Source: Brevibacillus parabrevis (lineage in GTDB: Bacteria > Bacillota > Bacilli > Brevibacillales > Brevibacillaceae). Taken from it: a stretch of DNA of 64,000 bases. Positions 32,503 through 40,589 of this stretch are shown here, piece by piece. A model generated the notes under the pieces. It worked only from the letters and a program-made list of their open reading frames with translations, was not told where the DNA came from and made no database searches. Position numbers and translations under genes: made by a program. Each line of letters opens with the position of its first letter. The stretch's first letter is position 1. The stretch spans positions 102,799-166,798 of the forward strand of contig NZ_RHHV01000007.1 of NCBI RefSeq assembly GCF_003710905.1. Direction: 5' to 3'.

Positions 32503-33501
32503 GTGGAAGGTAAAAAATTCAGCTTGTTTGATTTTATTTACAAATACGGTACAGTCGCAGTAATTGTGATCGTCATGCTGTTGTTCAGTCTGACCAATCC
32601 GTATTTCTTCACGTACGACAACATCACGGACATTTTGCGTTCCATCTCGATCGTAACGTTCGTCGCGATTGGCGTTACGTTTTCACTGATTGTCGGAGGC
32701 TTCGACTTGTCTGTCGGTTCGACGGTGTCGTTGACCACAGTCGTTTCGGCTTCCATGATGGTCTGGTACGAGCAGGGCGTGTTTGCCACTTTGGTCGTCC
32801 CGATCGCGCTCAGTCTGATTGTCGGATTGGTCAACGCTTTTCTGGTCGTCAAAATCCGCATTCCCGATCTGCTGGCGACACTGGCGATGCTGTACATCGT
32901 CAACGGACTTCATATGACTTATTCAAAAGGCTACTCGATTTACGCCAACATGCCGTTGGAAGATGGTTCGATGGCTCCGGGAAAATTCCAGGAATGGTTC
33001 CTCTGGCTCGGACAAGGCAAAATTTTATCCCTGCCTGTTCCCGTCATTTTGACCTTTTTATTGGTCGCGGTCACACACGTCTATTTGGCGTATACTCGCC
33101 AAGGGCGGATGCTGTACATGACGGGCGGCAATCTGGAAGCGGCGCGTCTCTCCGGCATTCCCGTGAATCGCTATCGCACGCTCGCTTATGTGTTGTCTGC
33201 CCTGTTCGCCGGACTGGGCGGGATGCTTTTGGCAGCGCGGATCGGTACGGGCCAGGTGAGCAGCGGCGGCTCGATGCTGATGGATGCAGTGGCGGCCGCG
33301 TTTGTCGGCTTCTCCGTTTTCGGCGCGGGCAAGCCGAACGTATTCGGTACGTTCGTCGGCGCGATTTTGATCGGGGTGTTGCTGAACGGCATGACGATGC
33401 TGAACGTGCCGTATTACGCCTACGATATTATTAAAGGAACGGTACTGGCGCTTGCTCTTGCGGTGACGTACTATCAGTTGCGCAGGAAAAGAAAAGCGTA
33501 A
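32503..33501 (+). CDS. Ribose-type ABC importer permease
   Basis: A 332-residue RbsC-type permease with about ten hydrophobic segments. It has the conserved GGFDLSVGSTVSL loop after the third helix, RIPDLLATLAMLYIVNGLHM, and the ATPase-contacting GGNLEAARLSGIPVNRYRTL. GTG 32503 is chosen because GGGGGTGA is five bases upstream and it begins two bases after the ATPase stop codon; an ATG at 32482 would overlap that gene by 20 bases. Only one permease gene is present, so a homodimer is expected. Confidence 0.9.
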   Translation: MEGKKFSLFDFIYKYGTVAVIVIVMLLFSLTNPYFFTYDNITDILRSISIVTFVAIGVTFSLIVGGFDLSVGSTVSLTTVVSASMMVWYEQGVFATLVVPIALSLIVGLVNAFLVVKIRIPDLLATLAMLYIVNGLHMTYSKGYSIYANMPLEDGSMAPGKFQEWFLWLGQGKILSLPVPVILTFLLVAVTHVYLAYTRQGRMLYMTGGNLEAARLSGIPVNRYRTLAYVLSALFAGLGGMLLAARIGTGQVSSGGSMLMDAVAAAFVGFSVFGAGKPNVFGTFVGAILIGVLLNGMTMLNVPYYAYDIIKGTVLALALAVTYYQLRRKRKA

Positions 33502-33518
33502 AACATGGCTGTACAGGC

Positions 33519-33562
33519 AAGGCAGGGAGCTGCGGGAATGCAGGCATCCTGCCTTTTTCTTT
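33519..33562 (+). terminator. Terminator of the importer operon
   Basis: AAGGCAGG (33519-33526) pairs with CCTGCCTT (33548-33555), with a shorter alternative GCAGG/CCTGC stem nested, followed by TTTCTTTT. Confidence 0.75.
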
Positions 33563-33580
33563 TCAATAAAATGGAAAATG

Positions 33581-33609
33581 TTTCACATGCAGCATCCCTC
33601 CGCTATAAT
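33581..33609 (+). promoter_or_regulatory. Sigma-A promoter of the hydrolase gene
   Basis: TTTCAC at 33581-33586 and a consensus TATAAT at 33604-33609 are separated by 17 bases. The ribosome site GGGGGG follows at about 33615. Confidence 0.6.
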
Positions 33610-33626
33610 ACTCTGGGGGGATATAA

Positions 33627-34436
33627 GTGATCCATTATAAGACGTACATACGCGGAGATGCCTATGAATGGGTAACCTTCGTCCACGGGGCGGGCGGCAG
33701 CTCATCCATCTGGTATAAACAGATCAAAGCTTACAAAGAGCATTTCAATATTCTCCTCGTCGATTTGCGCGGTCACGGCAAGTCGAAGCAGCATATGGGG
33801 AAGCCCAGGGCTACATACACGTTTGAAGACATCAGCAAAGATATCATTGAGGTGCTGAAGCACGAGAACATTGCTTCCACTCATTTCGTAGCGGTGTCGC
33901 TGGGCACGATCATCGTCCAGATCATCGCCGAGCTTGCGCCGCAAAAAATACGCTCGATGGTTTTGGCGGGAGCCGTGACGAAGCTGAACTTGCGCTCGCA
34001 AATCTTGATTGCGCTGGGCAATCTCGTCAAGCATATCGTTCCGTACATGTGGCTGTACAAGCTGTTTGCCTGGGTGATCATGCCGCGGGAACGCCATCGC
34101 GAATCCCGCTCCTTATTTGTCAGAGAAGCGAAAAAGCTTTGTCAAAAGGAGTTCAAGCGCTGGTTCAGGCTGACGTACGGAATCAATGCGTTTCTCGCGG
34201 GGCTGCTGACGAAAGAGCCTGCGATTCCCGCGCTGTTTATCATGGGAGATGAGGACTATATGTTTTTGCCCTCGGTCCAGTCGTGTGTAAGCCGCAGAAG
34301 GCACGCCCAGCTTTGCATGCTGGATAATTGCGGCCACGTCGTCAATGTGGATCAGCCGGAAGAGTTCAATCGTGTCTCGATCGGATTTATCAGGCAGCAG
34401 GCAGGGGGAGGACAGTACGTGGTCAGTCCGGCCTAG
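33627..34436 (+). CDS. Alpha/beta hydrolase
   Basis: A 269-residue hydrolase. It shows the oxyanion-hole region FVHGAGGSSSIWYKQI, LLVDLRGHGKS, nucleophile elbow VAVSLGT (Ser in SLG), the acid in FIMGDEDYMFLP and the histidine in NCGHVVNVDQPEEF, so the catalytic triad is complete. The VSLG elbow, rather than the commoner GHSxG, occurs in some esterase and peroxidase-like members. The substrate is unknown. GTG 33627 has GGGGGGAT five bases upstream. It has its own promoter and a 126-base gap to the methionine aminopeptidase gene. Confidence 0.82.
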   Translation: MIHYKTYIRGDAYEWVTFVHGAGGSSSIWYKQIKAYKEHFNILLVDLRGHGKSKQHMGKPRATYTFEDISKDIIEVLKHENIASTHFVAVSLGTIIVQIIAELAPQKIRSMVLAGAVTKLNLRSQILIALGNLVKHIVPYMWLYKLFAWVIMPRERHRESRSLFVREAKKLCQKEFKRWFRLTYGINAFLAGLLTKEPAIPALFIMGDEDYMFLPSVQSCVSRRRHAQLCMLDNCGHVVNVDQPEEFNRVSIGFIRQQAGGGQYVVSPA

Positions 34437-34562
34437 CGCGCCTGGCTTGCCGTTTGGTTCAAGCCTTTGGCATTTGCGATTTGCGCGGAAGTGTGTTCCA
34501 ATAAATGGGAGCAGAGCTGGAAATAAATTTTGGCCATATATTTTAATGAAGGGGGAAATGAC

Positions 34563-35306
34563 ATGTCGATTCAAAATGAGCACGATTTGCTCGCTTTGCA
34601 ACGGATCGGGAGAATCGTGGCAGAAGCGAGAGAAGCGATGCTGCAGGCCGTTCGGGCGGGGATCACGACAAAAGAGCTGGACCGGATTGGCGGCGATATT
34701 TTGGCGAAGTACGGCGCGCGCTCCGCACCCCAGGTGACGTACGACTTCCCCGGGCAGACGTGCATCAGCGTGAATCATGTCGTGGCGCACGGGATTCCCG
34801 ATGGAACGGTATTGAAGGAAGGCGACATCGTCAATGTCGACGTTTCCGCAGAGCTGGAAGGTTACTTTGCGGATACAGGCGCTTCGGTTGTCGTGGGACA
34901 GGGAGAACCTGTGAAGCAGGCGCTGTGCAAATGCGCAGAGGAGTCGCTGTACAAGGCGCTGGATTCGGCCAGGGCTGGCTCCAAGTTGAGCCAGATCGGG
35001 CGCATCGTCCACAATGAAGCGAAGGCAAAAGGATTTACGGTCGTCAAAAACCTCACAGGCCACGGCATCGGCAAAAGCTTGCACGAGGAGCCGACGGACA
35101 TCCTGAACTACTACGACAAATGGGACAAACGGCTGCTGACGGACGGGCTTGTGCTCGCTGTCGAAACGTTTATTTCCACAGGAGCCGAGTATGTGCAGGA
35201 CGGGAAGGACGGCTGGGCTTTGGTGACGCCGGACAGAAGCTACACCGCCCAGTACGAGCACACCGTCGTCATAACGCGCGGCAAGCCGATTATTTTGACG
35301 GCTTGA
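34563..35306 (+). CDS. map: Type I methionine aminopeptidase
   Basis: A 247-residue metalloprotease that removes the initiator methionine from nascent proteins. All five metal ligands can be placed: Asp93 and Asp104 in NVDVSAELEGYFADTGA, His167 in TGHGIG, Glu201 in VETF and Glu232 in QYEHTVV, plus the His in NHVVAHGIP. GGGGG seven bases before ATG 34563 sets the start. The gene is not beside ribosomal-protein or adk genes, so this is probably a second copy in addition to the housekeeping one, as in Bacillus, which has map and yflG. Confidence 0.93.
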   Translation: MSIQNEHDLLALQRIGRIVAEAREAMLQAVRAGITTKELDRIGGDILAKYGARSAPQVTYDFPGQTCISVNHVVAHGIPDGTVLKEGDIVNVDVSAELEGYFADTGASVVVGQGEPVKQALCKCAEESLYKALDSARAGSKLSQIGRIVHNEAKAKGFTVVKNLTGHGIGKSLHEEPTDILNYYDKWDKRLLTDGLVLAVETFISTGAEYVQDGKDGWALVTPDRSYTAQYEHTVVITRGKPIILTA

Positions 35307-35356
35307 GCGTTTTTCCGCACCGCGCGCGGTGATTTTGCGAGCGTGAACAAAGAGAG

Positions 35357-35387
35357 GAGGCCCTATTGCGCTGATAGGGTCTTTTTT
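35357..35387 (+). terminator. Terminator after methionine aminopeptidase
   Basis: GGCCCTAT (35359-35366) pairs with ATAGGGTC (35374-35381, one G-U), followed by TTTTTT. Confidence 0.85.
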
Positions 35388-35441
35388 GTGTGAAAAACGT
35401 CTCGACGTTTTTTATGAAATGGGATGTGAGCGCTTACGGTC

Positions 35442-35467
35442 AACGAAACGGTCATGACCGTTTTGCT
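35442..35467. repeat. Palindrome with core AAACGGTCATGACCGTTT
   Basis: A perfect 18-base palindrome lies in the gap before the tag gene. A close relative (AACGGTCATGATCGTTTTG) occurs inside the GNAT pseudogene at 27856-27881. It could be an operator or a small dispersed hairpin repeat. Confidence 0.5.
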
Positions 35468-35575
35468 TTGGGAGAAAAATTGCGAGAATGAGCAAGAATA
35501 ACTTGCAGAATAGCCAAAGATTGTATATTCTTTGTATAAGAATATATGTTCGTATTTGCTGGGAGGTTCCTTTTG

Positions 35576-36133
35576 ATGAATCGATGTGGCTGGGTGAATC
35601 AGGACCCGTTGTATTTGGATTATCACGATCATGAGTGGGGAGTGCCTGTCTACGATGACCGGCTGCTCTTTGAATATTTGAATCTGGAAGGCGCGCAGGC
35701 GGGGCTGAGCTGGTACACGATCCTGAAAAAGCGGGAGAACTACCGCCGGGCTTTTGACAACTTCGAAGCGGCAAAGATTGTGCAGTACGACGAGGACAAG
35801 ATCGAGCAGCTTTTGCAGGATGAGGGCATCGTGCGGAACAAGCTGAAAGTCAGGGGCGTCGTCAAAAATGCTCACGCCTTTCTCAAGGTCGTGGAGGAGT
35901 TCGGCTCCTTTTCCAGCTACATCTGGTCGTTTGTTGGCGGCAAGCCGATTCACAACCACTTTCAGGAGCTAAAAGATGTGCCTGCCTCCACCGAGATCAG
36001 CGACAAGCTGAGCAAGGATTTGAAAAAGCGCGGGTTTACGTTTGTCGGTTCGACGATCTGCTATGCGTTCATGCAAGCAGTAGGGATGGTAAATGACCAC
36101 GTGAAGACGTGCGATCTGTATCAAAAAGACTAA
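35576..36133 (+). CDS. tag: DNA-3-methyladenine glycosylase I
   Basis: A 185-residue base-excision repair enzyme that removes 3-methyladenine. It begins MNRCGWVNQDPLYLDYHDHE, has EGAQAGLSWYTILKKRENYR with the helix-hairpin region, and ends HVKTCDLY. The zinc-snap ligands fall at Cys4, His17, His175 and Cys179, the same numbers as in the E. coli enzyme. GGGAGG lies nine bases before ATG 35576. It is 28 bases ahead of a DinB-family gene, so a small damage-response operon is possible, though no LexA box is seen here. Confidence 0.95.
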   Translation: MNRCGWVNQDPLYLDYHDHEWGVPVYDDRLLFEYLNLEGAQAGLSWYTILKKRENYRRAFDNFEAAKIVQYDEDKIEQLLQDEGIVRNKLKVRGVVKNAHAFLKVVEEFGSFSSYIWSFVGGKPIHNHFQELKDVPASTEISDKLSKDLKKRGFTFVGSTICYAFMQAVGMVNDHVKTCDLYQKD

Positions 36134-36161
36134 AGCACAGGCAATGAGAGGAGGAGCAGAC

Positions 36162-36638
36162 ATGAATGCGACTGATCTTTTGATTCTGAATTTCGAGGAA
36201 GTCAGACGCCGCAGCATCAAGGTGTGGAGGGCGATCCCGGAAGACAAGCTGGATTGGAAGCCCGACAACAAAGCGTTTACTTGCGGGGAAATGATCCGGC
36301 ACGTCATCGAGGGCGAGTTTTTGTACCATCAGATTTTGATTCAAAGAGGCAGCTCCGCTCTGTCTGCTCTGCCGAATCCGTATGACACCAAGCCGTTCAC
36401 CTCGATTGAGGAAGAGTTGGCTTTTGCTAAGCCGTATCGGGACGAGTTTCTCGCCTTTGTCAAAGAGTTGGACAAAAGCGACCTGGAGAGCATCCGCATC
36501 GACCGTTCCGATGTCGGGTACGTCAGGACATTGGGCGACATGCTGCTCCGGATTGCGTACCATGAATCGGTTCATACCGGGCAGTTGCTCGATTACATGA
36601 GGACGATGGGAATCGAACGTCCGAACATTTGGGATTGA
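36162..36638 (+). CDS. DinB/DfsB-family protein
   Basis: A 158-residue four-helix protein of the DinB superfamily, with putative metal-binding histidines in GEMIRHVIEGEFLYHQ and YHESVHTGQLLDYM. Family members are often thiol-dependent transferases (for example bacillithiol S-transferases) or damage-induced proteins of unknown activity. ATG 36162 is preferred because GAGGAGG lies seven bases upstream. It probably shares a transcript with tag and ends at a very strong terminator. Confidence 0.82.
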   Translation: MNATDLLILNFEEVRRRSIKVWRAIPEDKLDWKPDNKAFTCGEMIRHVIEGEFLYHQILIQRGSSALSALPNPYDTKPFTSIEEELAFAKPYRDEFLAFVKELDKSDLESIRIDRSDVGYVRTLGDMLLRIAYHESVHTGQLLDYMRTMGIERPNIWD

Positions 36639-36667
36639 GTAGAACGGAAGAAGCTTGGGGGAATAAT

Positions 36668-36722
36668 GCAAAAGAGCCAGCGTTCTCTGCATCGGGTGGA
36701 GACGCTGGCTCTTTTGCGTTTT
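36668..36722 (+). terminator. Very strong terminator
   Basis: GCAAAAGAGCCAGCGT (36668-36683) is perfectly complementary to 36702-36717, followed by GTTTTTT. It marks the end of the chromosomal operon before the tail element. Confidence 0.92.
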
Positions 36723-36974
36723 TTGCGCACGGCTTTTCAGCTATACATGGTGGATGGCGTAGTTGGGAACGCTCAGGCAGAAAGGCAGCAAGAAAGCATT
36801 ACGTAACCAACGAAGTATGAGAGTGGTATACTTTTCGAGTTGTGGCTATCGTTCAAAGCACGGTTCTTTTCCAGAGAATCGCGCTTCTTTTTATGCGGAA
36901 TTTTGCAATAAATACAGGGGCATTTAACCCCGTTCGATCAAGAAAAGTCAAGGAAAAAAATGATTGGAAATAAC
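36723..36974. other. Non-coding left flank of the tail element
   Basis: No gene or RNA is recognised in these 250 bases. No attachment-site repeat or integrase is visible, which fits a fixed chromosomal tailocin rather than a mobile prophage. Confidence 0.4.
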
Positions 36975-37030
36975 TTGAACTGAAATGAATTGTATGAGAT
37001 ACTTGTACTAACAAAGAGAACAAACGTTCC
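36975..37030 (+). promoter_or_regulatory. Tailocin promoter with LexA (SOS) box
   Basis: TTGAAC at 36975-36980 and GATACT at 36998-37003 are 17 bases apart. Just after the expected transcription start lies GAACAAACGTTC (37018-37029), an exact GAAC-N4-GTTC LexA/DinR core of Gram-positive bacteria (consensus CGAAC-N4-GTTCG). LexA bound here would block elongation, and RecA-driven LexA cleavage after DNA damage would switch the tail cluster on. Confidence 0.78.
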
Positions 37031-37096
37031 TGTCTATCTTTTAGGGGAAGCAAACTATCTTATTTCCAAAAATGGAATCAGGCAAGGAGTGAGAGT

Positions 37097-37324
37097 ATGC
37101 AAAAACAAGCGATAGGCCGTATCGGCTGCATAGGCGAGAGTTCTCATTGCCGAGTGCGCAGAGGACGGTCAGGAGAGTGCAAAGCGGTACTCACGAGCCA
37201 GTTCCCTGTGCTCTCCCCGAAGAAGAATCTCGTTTTGGCAGGCGAATGGACAAGCACGAAGCTCAGCCGAGGAAGCACGATCAGAGAGCGCCTATTGATT
37301 CAAAGTAAGGATGGGCAGCGATGA
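37097..37324 (+). CDS. Small basic protein, first gene of the tail element
   Basis: A 75-residue protein with many Arg and Lys residues and three cysteines early in the chain (IGCIGESSHCRVRRGRSGEC). It is not recognised. AAGGAGTGAG is a strong ribosome site, the gene lies directly after the LexA-controlled promoter, and its TGA overlaps the next ATG. These support a real, translated gene. Position suggests a regulatory role, but nothing in the sequence proves it. Confidence 0.45.
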   Translation: MQKQAIGRIGCIGESSHCRVRRGRSGECKAVLTSQFPVLSPKKNLVLAGEWTSTKLSRGSTIRERLLIQSKDGQR

Positions 37325-37530
37325 TGTCGATGGATTATGTCCAGGTGCTCGCTGTGGTCGTTTGTTTTCTCGTGTTGGTAGTGACATTCAAGCATGTCGA
37401 TTTGCAGATTCGCATCAACAACATTTTGGATGTGCAGTTGAAGGCGAACAAGGAGAAAGAGAAGGAGGCAGAACCGAGTGAGAAAAAAATCGATCCTCCT
37501 GCCCATGAAAAGCAGCATCCGCAAGAATAG
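37321..37530 (+). CDS. Small single-span membrane protein
   Basis: A 69-residue protein with one N-terminal membrane helix (YVQVLAVVVCFLVLVVTF) and a highly charged tail rich in Lys, Glu and Pro. Its start overlaps the previous stop codon (ATGA). No family is recognised. A small membrane protein early in a phage-like operon could be a regulator or holin-like factor, but the proper holin is encoded at the far end. Confidence 0.5.
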   Translation: MMSMDYVQVLAVVVCFLVLVVTFKHVDLQIRINNILDVQLKANKEKEKEAEPSEKKIDPPAHEKQHPQE

Positions 37531-37594
37531 TTGAGGAGTCGGCGCTGTCCTTTGTTTCCATATCATTCCATGGGGGAAGGGGATTTTTGCAGAG

Positions 37595-37687
37595 ATGATA
37601 CAGGCAGCATTGATCGTTGCTTGCGCCCTGTTGGTCGGAGTGATCATCGGGCAGAGCATTTTAGCAGAAAAGGTACGAAAAAGATAG
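37595..37687 (+). CDS. Thirty-residue membrane peptide
   Basis: The frame encodes MIQAALIVACALLVGVIIGQ followed by ten mainly polar residues ending KVRKR. It is a single hydrophobic helix with a positively charged cytosolic end. AAGGGGAT ten bases upstream is a good ribosome site. It lies between the membrane-protein gene and the late activator in the same transcript. Function unknown. Confidence 0.5.
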   Translation: MIQAALIVACALLVGVIIGQSILAEKVRKR

Positions 37688-37749
37688 ATAGCAGCAAAAC
37701 GAAACGATGTATCTCTACAGCTTTTACGAGAGAACGAGGGGGAAAGAGA

Positions 37750-38427
37750 ATGACGACGACAACTTTGATCAGTAAAGACATGTTGATGGAAGCGGTGTGC
37801 GAAGGTTGCCCGGCGACGTGCTGGGGGAAGCGGACGCATTGCCAGGTCCATGACCAGCATATCGGCAAAATTGAATCGTGCCCGGAGTGGGACAGATATT
37901 TGCAGCAGCAGCAAGCAAAGCCAGCACGGCCGATTCAGAAAGAGGCGAGTAAACAACGGGAAGTCCGCTTTGATTTGCACGAGTTGGCTCCAGCCCTCTC
38001 TGTTTTGCAAAAGACGGAAGAAGAAATTCGCGATTACAGCTACATGCAAATCGAGATTGTTCGCATTCAGCGCTATTTGCGGGAAGCCGGGGAAGGCATG
38101 GTCAGCCAGTACGGATTGGATTCGGCCATGCCAAAAGGCCAAGGCTCCCACAGCGACAAAACACACGCGGAAGTCGTTCGCCGGGAACGGAAACAGAAGC
38201 GGCTGCAAAATTTGCAGGACAAAATCGAGCGGATCAACAGAGCGGTAGAAACGATTCGCAGCGAACAGGAGCGCCTGATTGTGGAAGCGCTGCTGGATGG
38301 GGAGAAAAACAATTTGATCGCCAAAGCGATCGGGGTGTCCCGCCAACGCTACTACGAGATTAAGCGGAGTGCTGTGCTGAAAATGGCGTGGGCGATGTAC
38401 GGGGATGAAATGCAGCAGACGGGATGA
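37750..38427 (+). CDS. ArpU/Xpf-like late activator of the tail element
   Basis: A 225-residue regulator. The N-terminus has a cysteine cluster (CEGCPATCWGKRTHCQ, later SCPEW) that could bind zinc. The middle is a charged helical stretch, and the C-terminus is a sigma region 4-like helix-turn-helix (LIAKAIGVSRQRYYEIKRSA). Proteins of this kind (ArpU, RinA, PBSX Xpf) activate late structural genes of Gram-positive phages. It is preceded by GAGGGGG and followed by a terminator. The TGACA repeats downstream may be its binding site. Confidence 0.72.
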   Translation: MTTTTLISKDMLMEAVCEGCPATCWGKRTHCQVHDQHIGKIESCPEWDRYLQQQQAKPARPIQKEASKQREVRFDLHELAPALSVLQKTEEEIRDYSYMQIEIVRIQRYLREAGEGMVSQYGLDSAMPKGQGSHSDKTHAEVVRRERKQKRLQNLQDKIERINRAVETIRSEQERLIVEALLDGEKNNLIAKAIGVSRQRYYEIKRSAVLKMAWAMYGDEMQQTG

Positions 38428-38462
38428 AAAAGCGAAAAGTGAATACGCAGAAGATGCGAGAA

Positions 38463-38503
38463 GCTCGATTTTGGCGCGACATGCCAGGATCGGGCTTTTT
38501 TTC
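38463..38503 (+). terminator. Terminator after the activator gene
   Basis: GCTCGAT (38463-38469) pairs with ATCGGGC (38489-38495, one G-U) around an inner GGC/GCC helix, followed by TTTTTTT. Confidence 0.75.
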
Positions 38504-38590
38504 TGGAGCTGGAATGAAGTAGCTGGAATCGTTGAAAGAGCTGGAACGATCTTCGAGCGGCTTTTTCCAAAAGGGCGGGCGAATCACTGG

Positions 38591-38669
38591 CTAACAAGGC
38601 TGACAAGAGCTGACACTCCCTGACACTTACGTGAAAAATCCATTTTGATCCGCGCAAAAGGTTATAATG
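38591..38669 (+). promoter_or_regulatory. Phased TGACA repeats ahead of a TATAAT box
   Basis: CTGACA begins at 38600, 38610 and 38620, exactly one helical turn apart, with a related CTAACA at 38591. About 40 bases downstream lies TATAAT (38664-38669) without a good -35 box. This is the layout of an activator-dependent promoter, with repeats on one DNA face. Confidence 0.5.
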
Positions 38670-38699
38670 GACTCAAGCGAATCAAGTAAGAGACACAAG

Positions 38700-38731
38700 A
38701 AGCCATCTGGTCAATTGCCAGGTGGCTTTTC
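38700..38731 (+). terminator. Hairpin downstream of the candidate late promoter
   Basis: GCCATCTGG (38702-38710) pairs with CCAGGTGGC (38718-38726, one G-U), followed by TTTT. It lies some 30 bases after the TATAAT box, so it may end a short leader RNA. Confidence 0.7.
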
Positions 38732-38994
38732 CTGTTCGCTAATCCGACGAAGGAGGGAGCTGGCATGTGACAAACAGCAGGCAAGCAGTGCAACCAAGGG
38801 AGCCATTCCTGTAATGAAGTTGAAAGAAAAAAAGCGCCCCCTGTATGCGGGGTCTTGGAATGGGACACATTCACTGCCCTAAATGGGGAGGATACTCTAC
38901 AGGAAGTATAGGCAGAAACAGAATCAACGGATTACACGAAGAATGGGCGAAAAAACAGAGGAAAACATTACTTTATAGTGGGAGTGTTGTGAAT
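38732..38994. other. Region before the DUF4855 gene
   Basis: Open frame exists upstream of the chosen DUF4855 start, back to ATG 38845 (segment HCPKWGGYSTGSIGRNRING), but without a ribosome site. A CCCC/GGGG hairpin lies at about 38837-38853. No separate gene is supported. Confidence 0.35.
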
Positions 38995-39954
38995 ATGTCT
39001 AAAGGAATGCGTGGGATTCATCTTTATACAGGAAAAGGTTATGGAACGGTAACAACAAAGATGCTAAATGAATTTGATGGTACCAACATTCATGATTACG
39101 TAGTACACCTGGGAAACATGGATAAAGTGTTTTTTGATTATCGAAAGGGCAAGTCAGACCGTAATGCTGTAATTGATCAAATGATTGATGATCTTGCTGA
39201 TTTTTTACCTGAATACAAAGCATCAGAAATAAACTATAAAGACTTGTATATTTCGTTGCCAGCTCTCAGTAATGATATTACTACAATTAAAAATGTTGAT
39301 GATTTCTATGACGACTATCGATCCTATATGCGAAAAGTTGAAAAAACATGCATCGATATTTTAGGTGAAGATGGATGGAAGTTCCGGATAGAAGGTTTTT
39401 ATTTCCGAACAGAAACGATTTTCCCAATTGATCAGAAAATTAGCAGTACGTCCCCGACCTCGAACAAAATGGTTAAATTGTTGAATGATATTGCTTACAG
39501 AGTACGCAAGACACATAAAAAAGAGTTTATGTGGGCGCCATACTATGGGTTTGGAACGTATGCAGAGAATATCATTCATAATCTAGGGGTAATTGCAAAC
39601 AGGACAGACATTTTTGATATCATTTGCATCCAGCCACAATACTATTTTCAGGGCGATCCTTACCGAGTTAACGTTGATAAAGTCTTTGATAGTGCCGATA
39701 GTCAAAAGGTTTATGATTTGGATGGAGATGTTGTTGGCGGTGGAAGAAAGACTTCGGCCACAGCATTAATTGGGGTAACCATGGAAGGTGATGATAATTA
39801 TCGTAAGAGCCGATCTGACAGGTTCGATTACTATGTGGATACATTCTCCGGCATTGTCAAAGAGGCTCCAATCGTCTTCTATGCAGGTTCGACTCATAAC
39901 CTGTTAAATAATAACCCACTTTTTGATGCGATCAACAATTTTTACGAAGTGTAG
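38995..39954 (+). CDS. DUF4855 domain protein, AT-rich insert in the tail element
   Basis: A 319-residue protein. Segments match the DUF4855 pattern: DGWKFRIEGFYFRTETIFPI, then EFMWAPYYGFGTYAENI, then FDIICIQPQYYFQGD, which in the family resemble a glycoside-hydrolase-like barrel with acidic residues at strand ends. The reaction is unknown. The coding is far more AT-rich than the flanking tail genes. GGGAG ten bases before ATG 38995 is a moderate ribosome site; a start at 38845 would add 50 residues. It lies where tailocins and phages often carry accessory cargo. Confidence 0.6.
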   Translation: MSKGMRGIHLYTGKGYGTVTTKMLNEFDGTNIHDYVVHLGNMDKVFFDYRKGKSDRNAVIDQMIDDLADFLPEYKASEINYKDLYISLPALSNDITTIKNVDDFYDDYRSYMRKVEKTCIDILGEDGWKFRIEGFYFRTETIFPIDQKISSTSPTSNKMVKLLNDIAYRVRKTHKKEFMWAPYYGFGTYAENIIHNLGVIANRTDIFDIICIQPQYYFQGDPYRVNVDKVFDSADSQKVYDLDGDVVGGGRKTSATALIGVTMEGDDNYRKSRSDRFDYYVDTFSGIVKEAPIVFYAGSTHNLLNNNPLFDAINNFYEV

Positions 39955-39971
39955 TTTCATAAATAACAAGG

Positions 39972-40003
39972 CAAAAAGCGAAGTGAGATTCACTTCGCTT
40001 TTT
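39972..40003. terminator. Bidirectional terminator
   Basis: AAAAAGCGAAGTG pairs perfectly with CACTTCGCTTTTT between two convergent AT-rich genes. The right arm overlaps the 3' end of the minus-strand gene. Confidence 0.88.
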
Positions 40004-40589
40004 GCAGATCGATCTCTACATGTTGTTCTTTTACTTTAAAGATTTCACCTTTGGGGTCGGAGACTTGGTCGAAAAAATAGACGAACGTAACGATTAGTTC
40101 ATTCTTTTCATCAAATTCCTCTTCTTTAATGGGTAAGCCTGTTGATGAACTCACATACGCGATTTGATAAATACCACTTTTCGGCTCAATAATGGTTTTC
40201 ATCTTTTTAACTTGCTGCCCATTTAAAGTCTCAACACCTAGCTGTGTCCAAATATCCTTGTCTTGATACCGGTCAATTGTTTCTCTAAACAGCGATTTTT
40301 GGTTAGGGTATTGATACACCTTGGATTTTAGAGTGATTTTCCCCGGTTCTTTTACGAGTTTGTCGTCTCGGAAAAAACCATTTTGTGGGTTAAACCATTC
40401 TTCAGTAATTGCAATTGAGGATATACCTTTATGTTCAGTTCTTATCGATTTTACATGTTCGATCATTGATTGGGACTGAACTTTTTGAATGGGTACAGGA
40501 GTATTCGCAGAAACTGACGGAGCAATAATTCCTGAAAATCCAATTGAAATGGCCAAGGCCACTGAAGTGAGAAGCGAAGTTTTTACCAC
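39990..40589 (-). CDS. Exported protein of unknown function
   Basis: A 199-residue secreted protein. The signal peptide MVKTSLLTSVALAISIGFSG is followed by IAPSVSANTP. The mature part looks like a beta-rich LolA/RseB-like or outer-lipoprotein-carrier fold (GQQVKKMKTIIEPKSGIYQI, GLPIKEEEFDEKNELIVTFV), which is only a resemblance. Start GTG 40589 is chosen because GGGGAGG lies about seven bases upstream. It is the only minus-strand gene within the tail element and is AT-rich, so it was probably acquired together with the DUF4855 gene. Confidence 0.6.
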   Translation of the reverse strand: MVKTSLLTSVALAISIGFSGIIAPSVSANTPVPIQKVQSQSMIEHVKSIRTEHKGISSIAITEEWFNPQNGFFRDDKLVKEPGKITLKSKVYQYPNQKSLFRETIDRYQDKDIWTQLGVETLNGQQVKKMKTIIEPKSGIYQIAYVSSSTGLPIKEEEFDEKNELIVTFVYFFDQVSDPKGEIFKVKEQHVEIDLQKAK

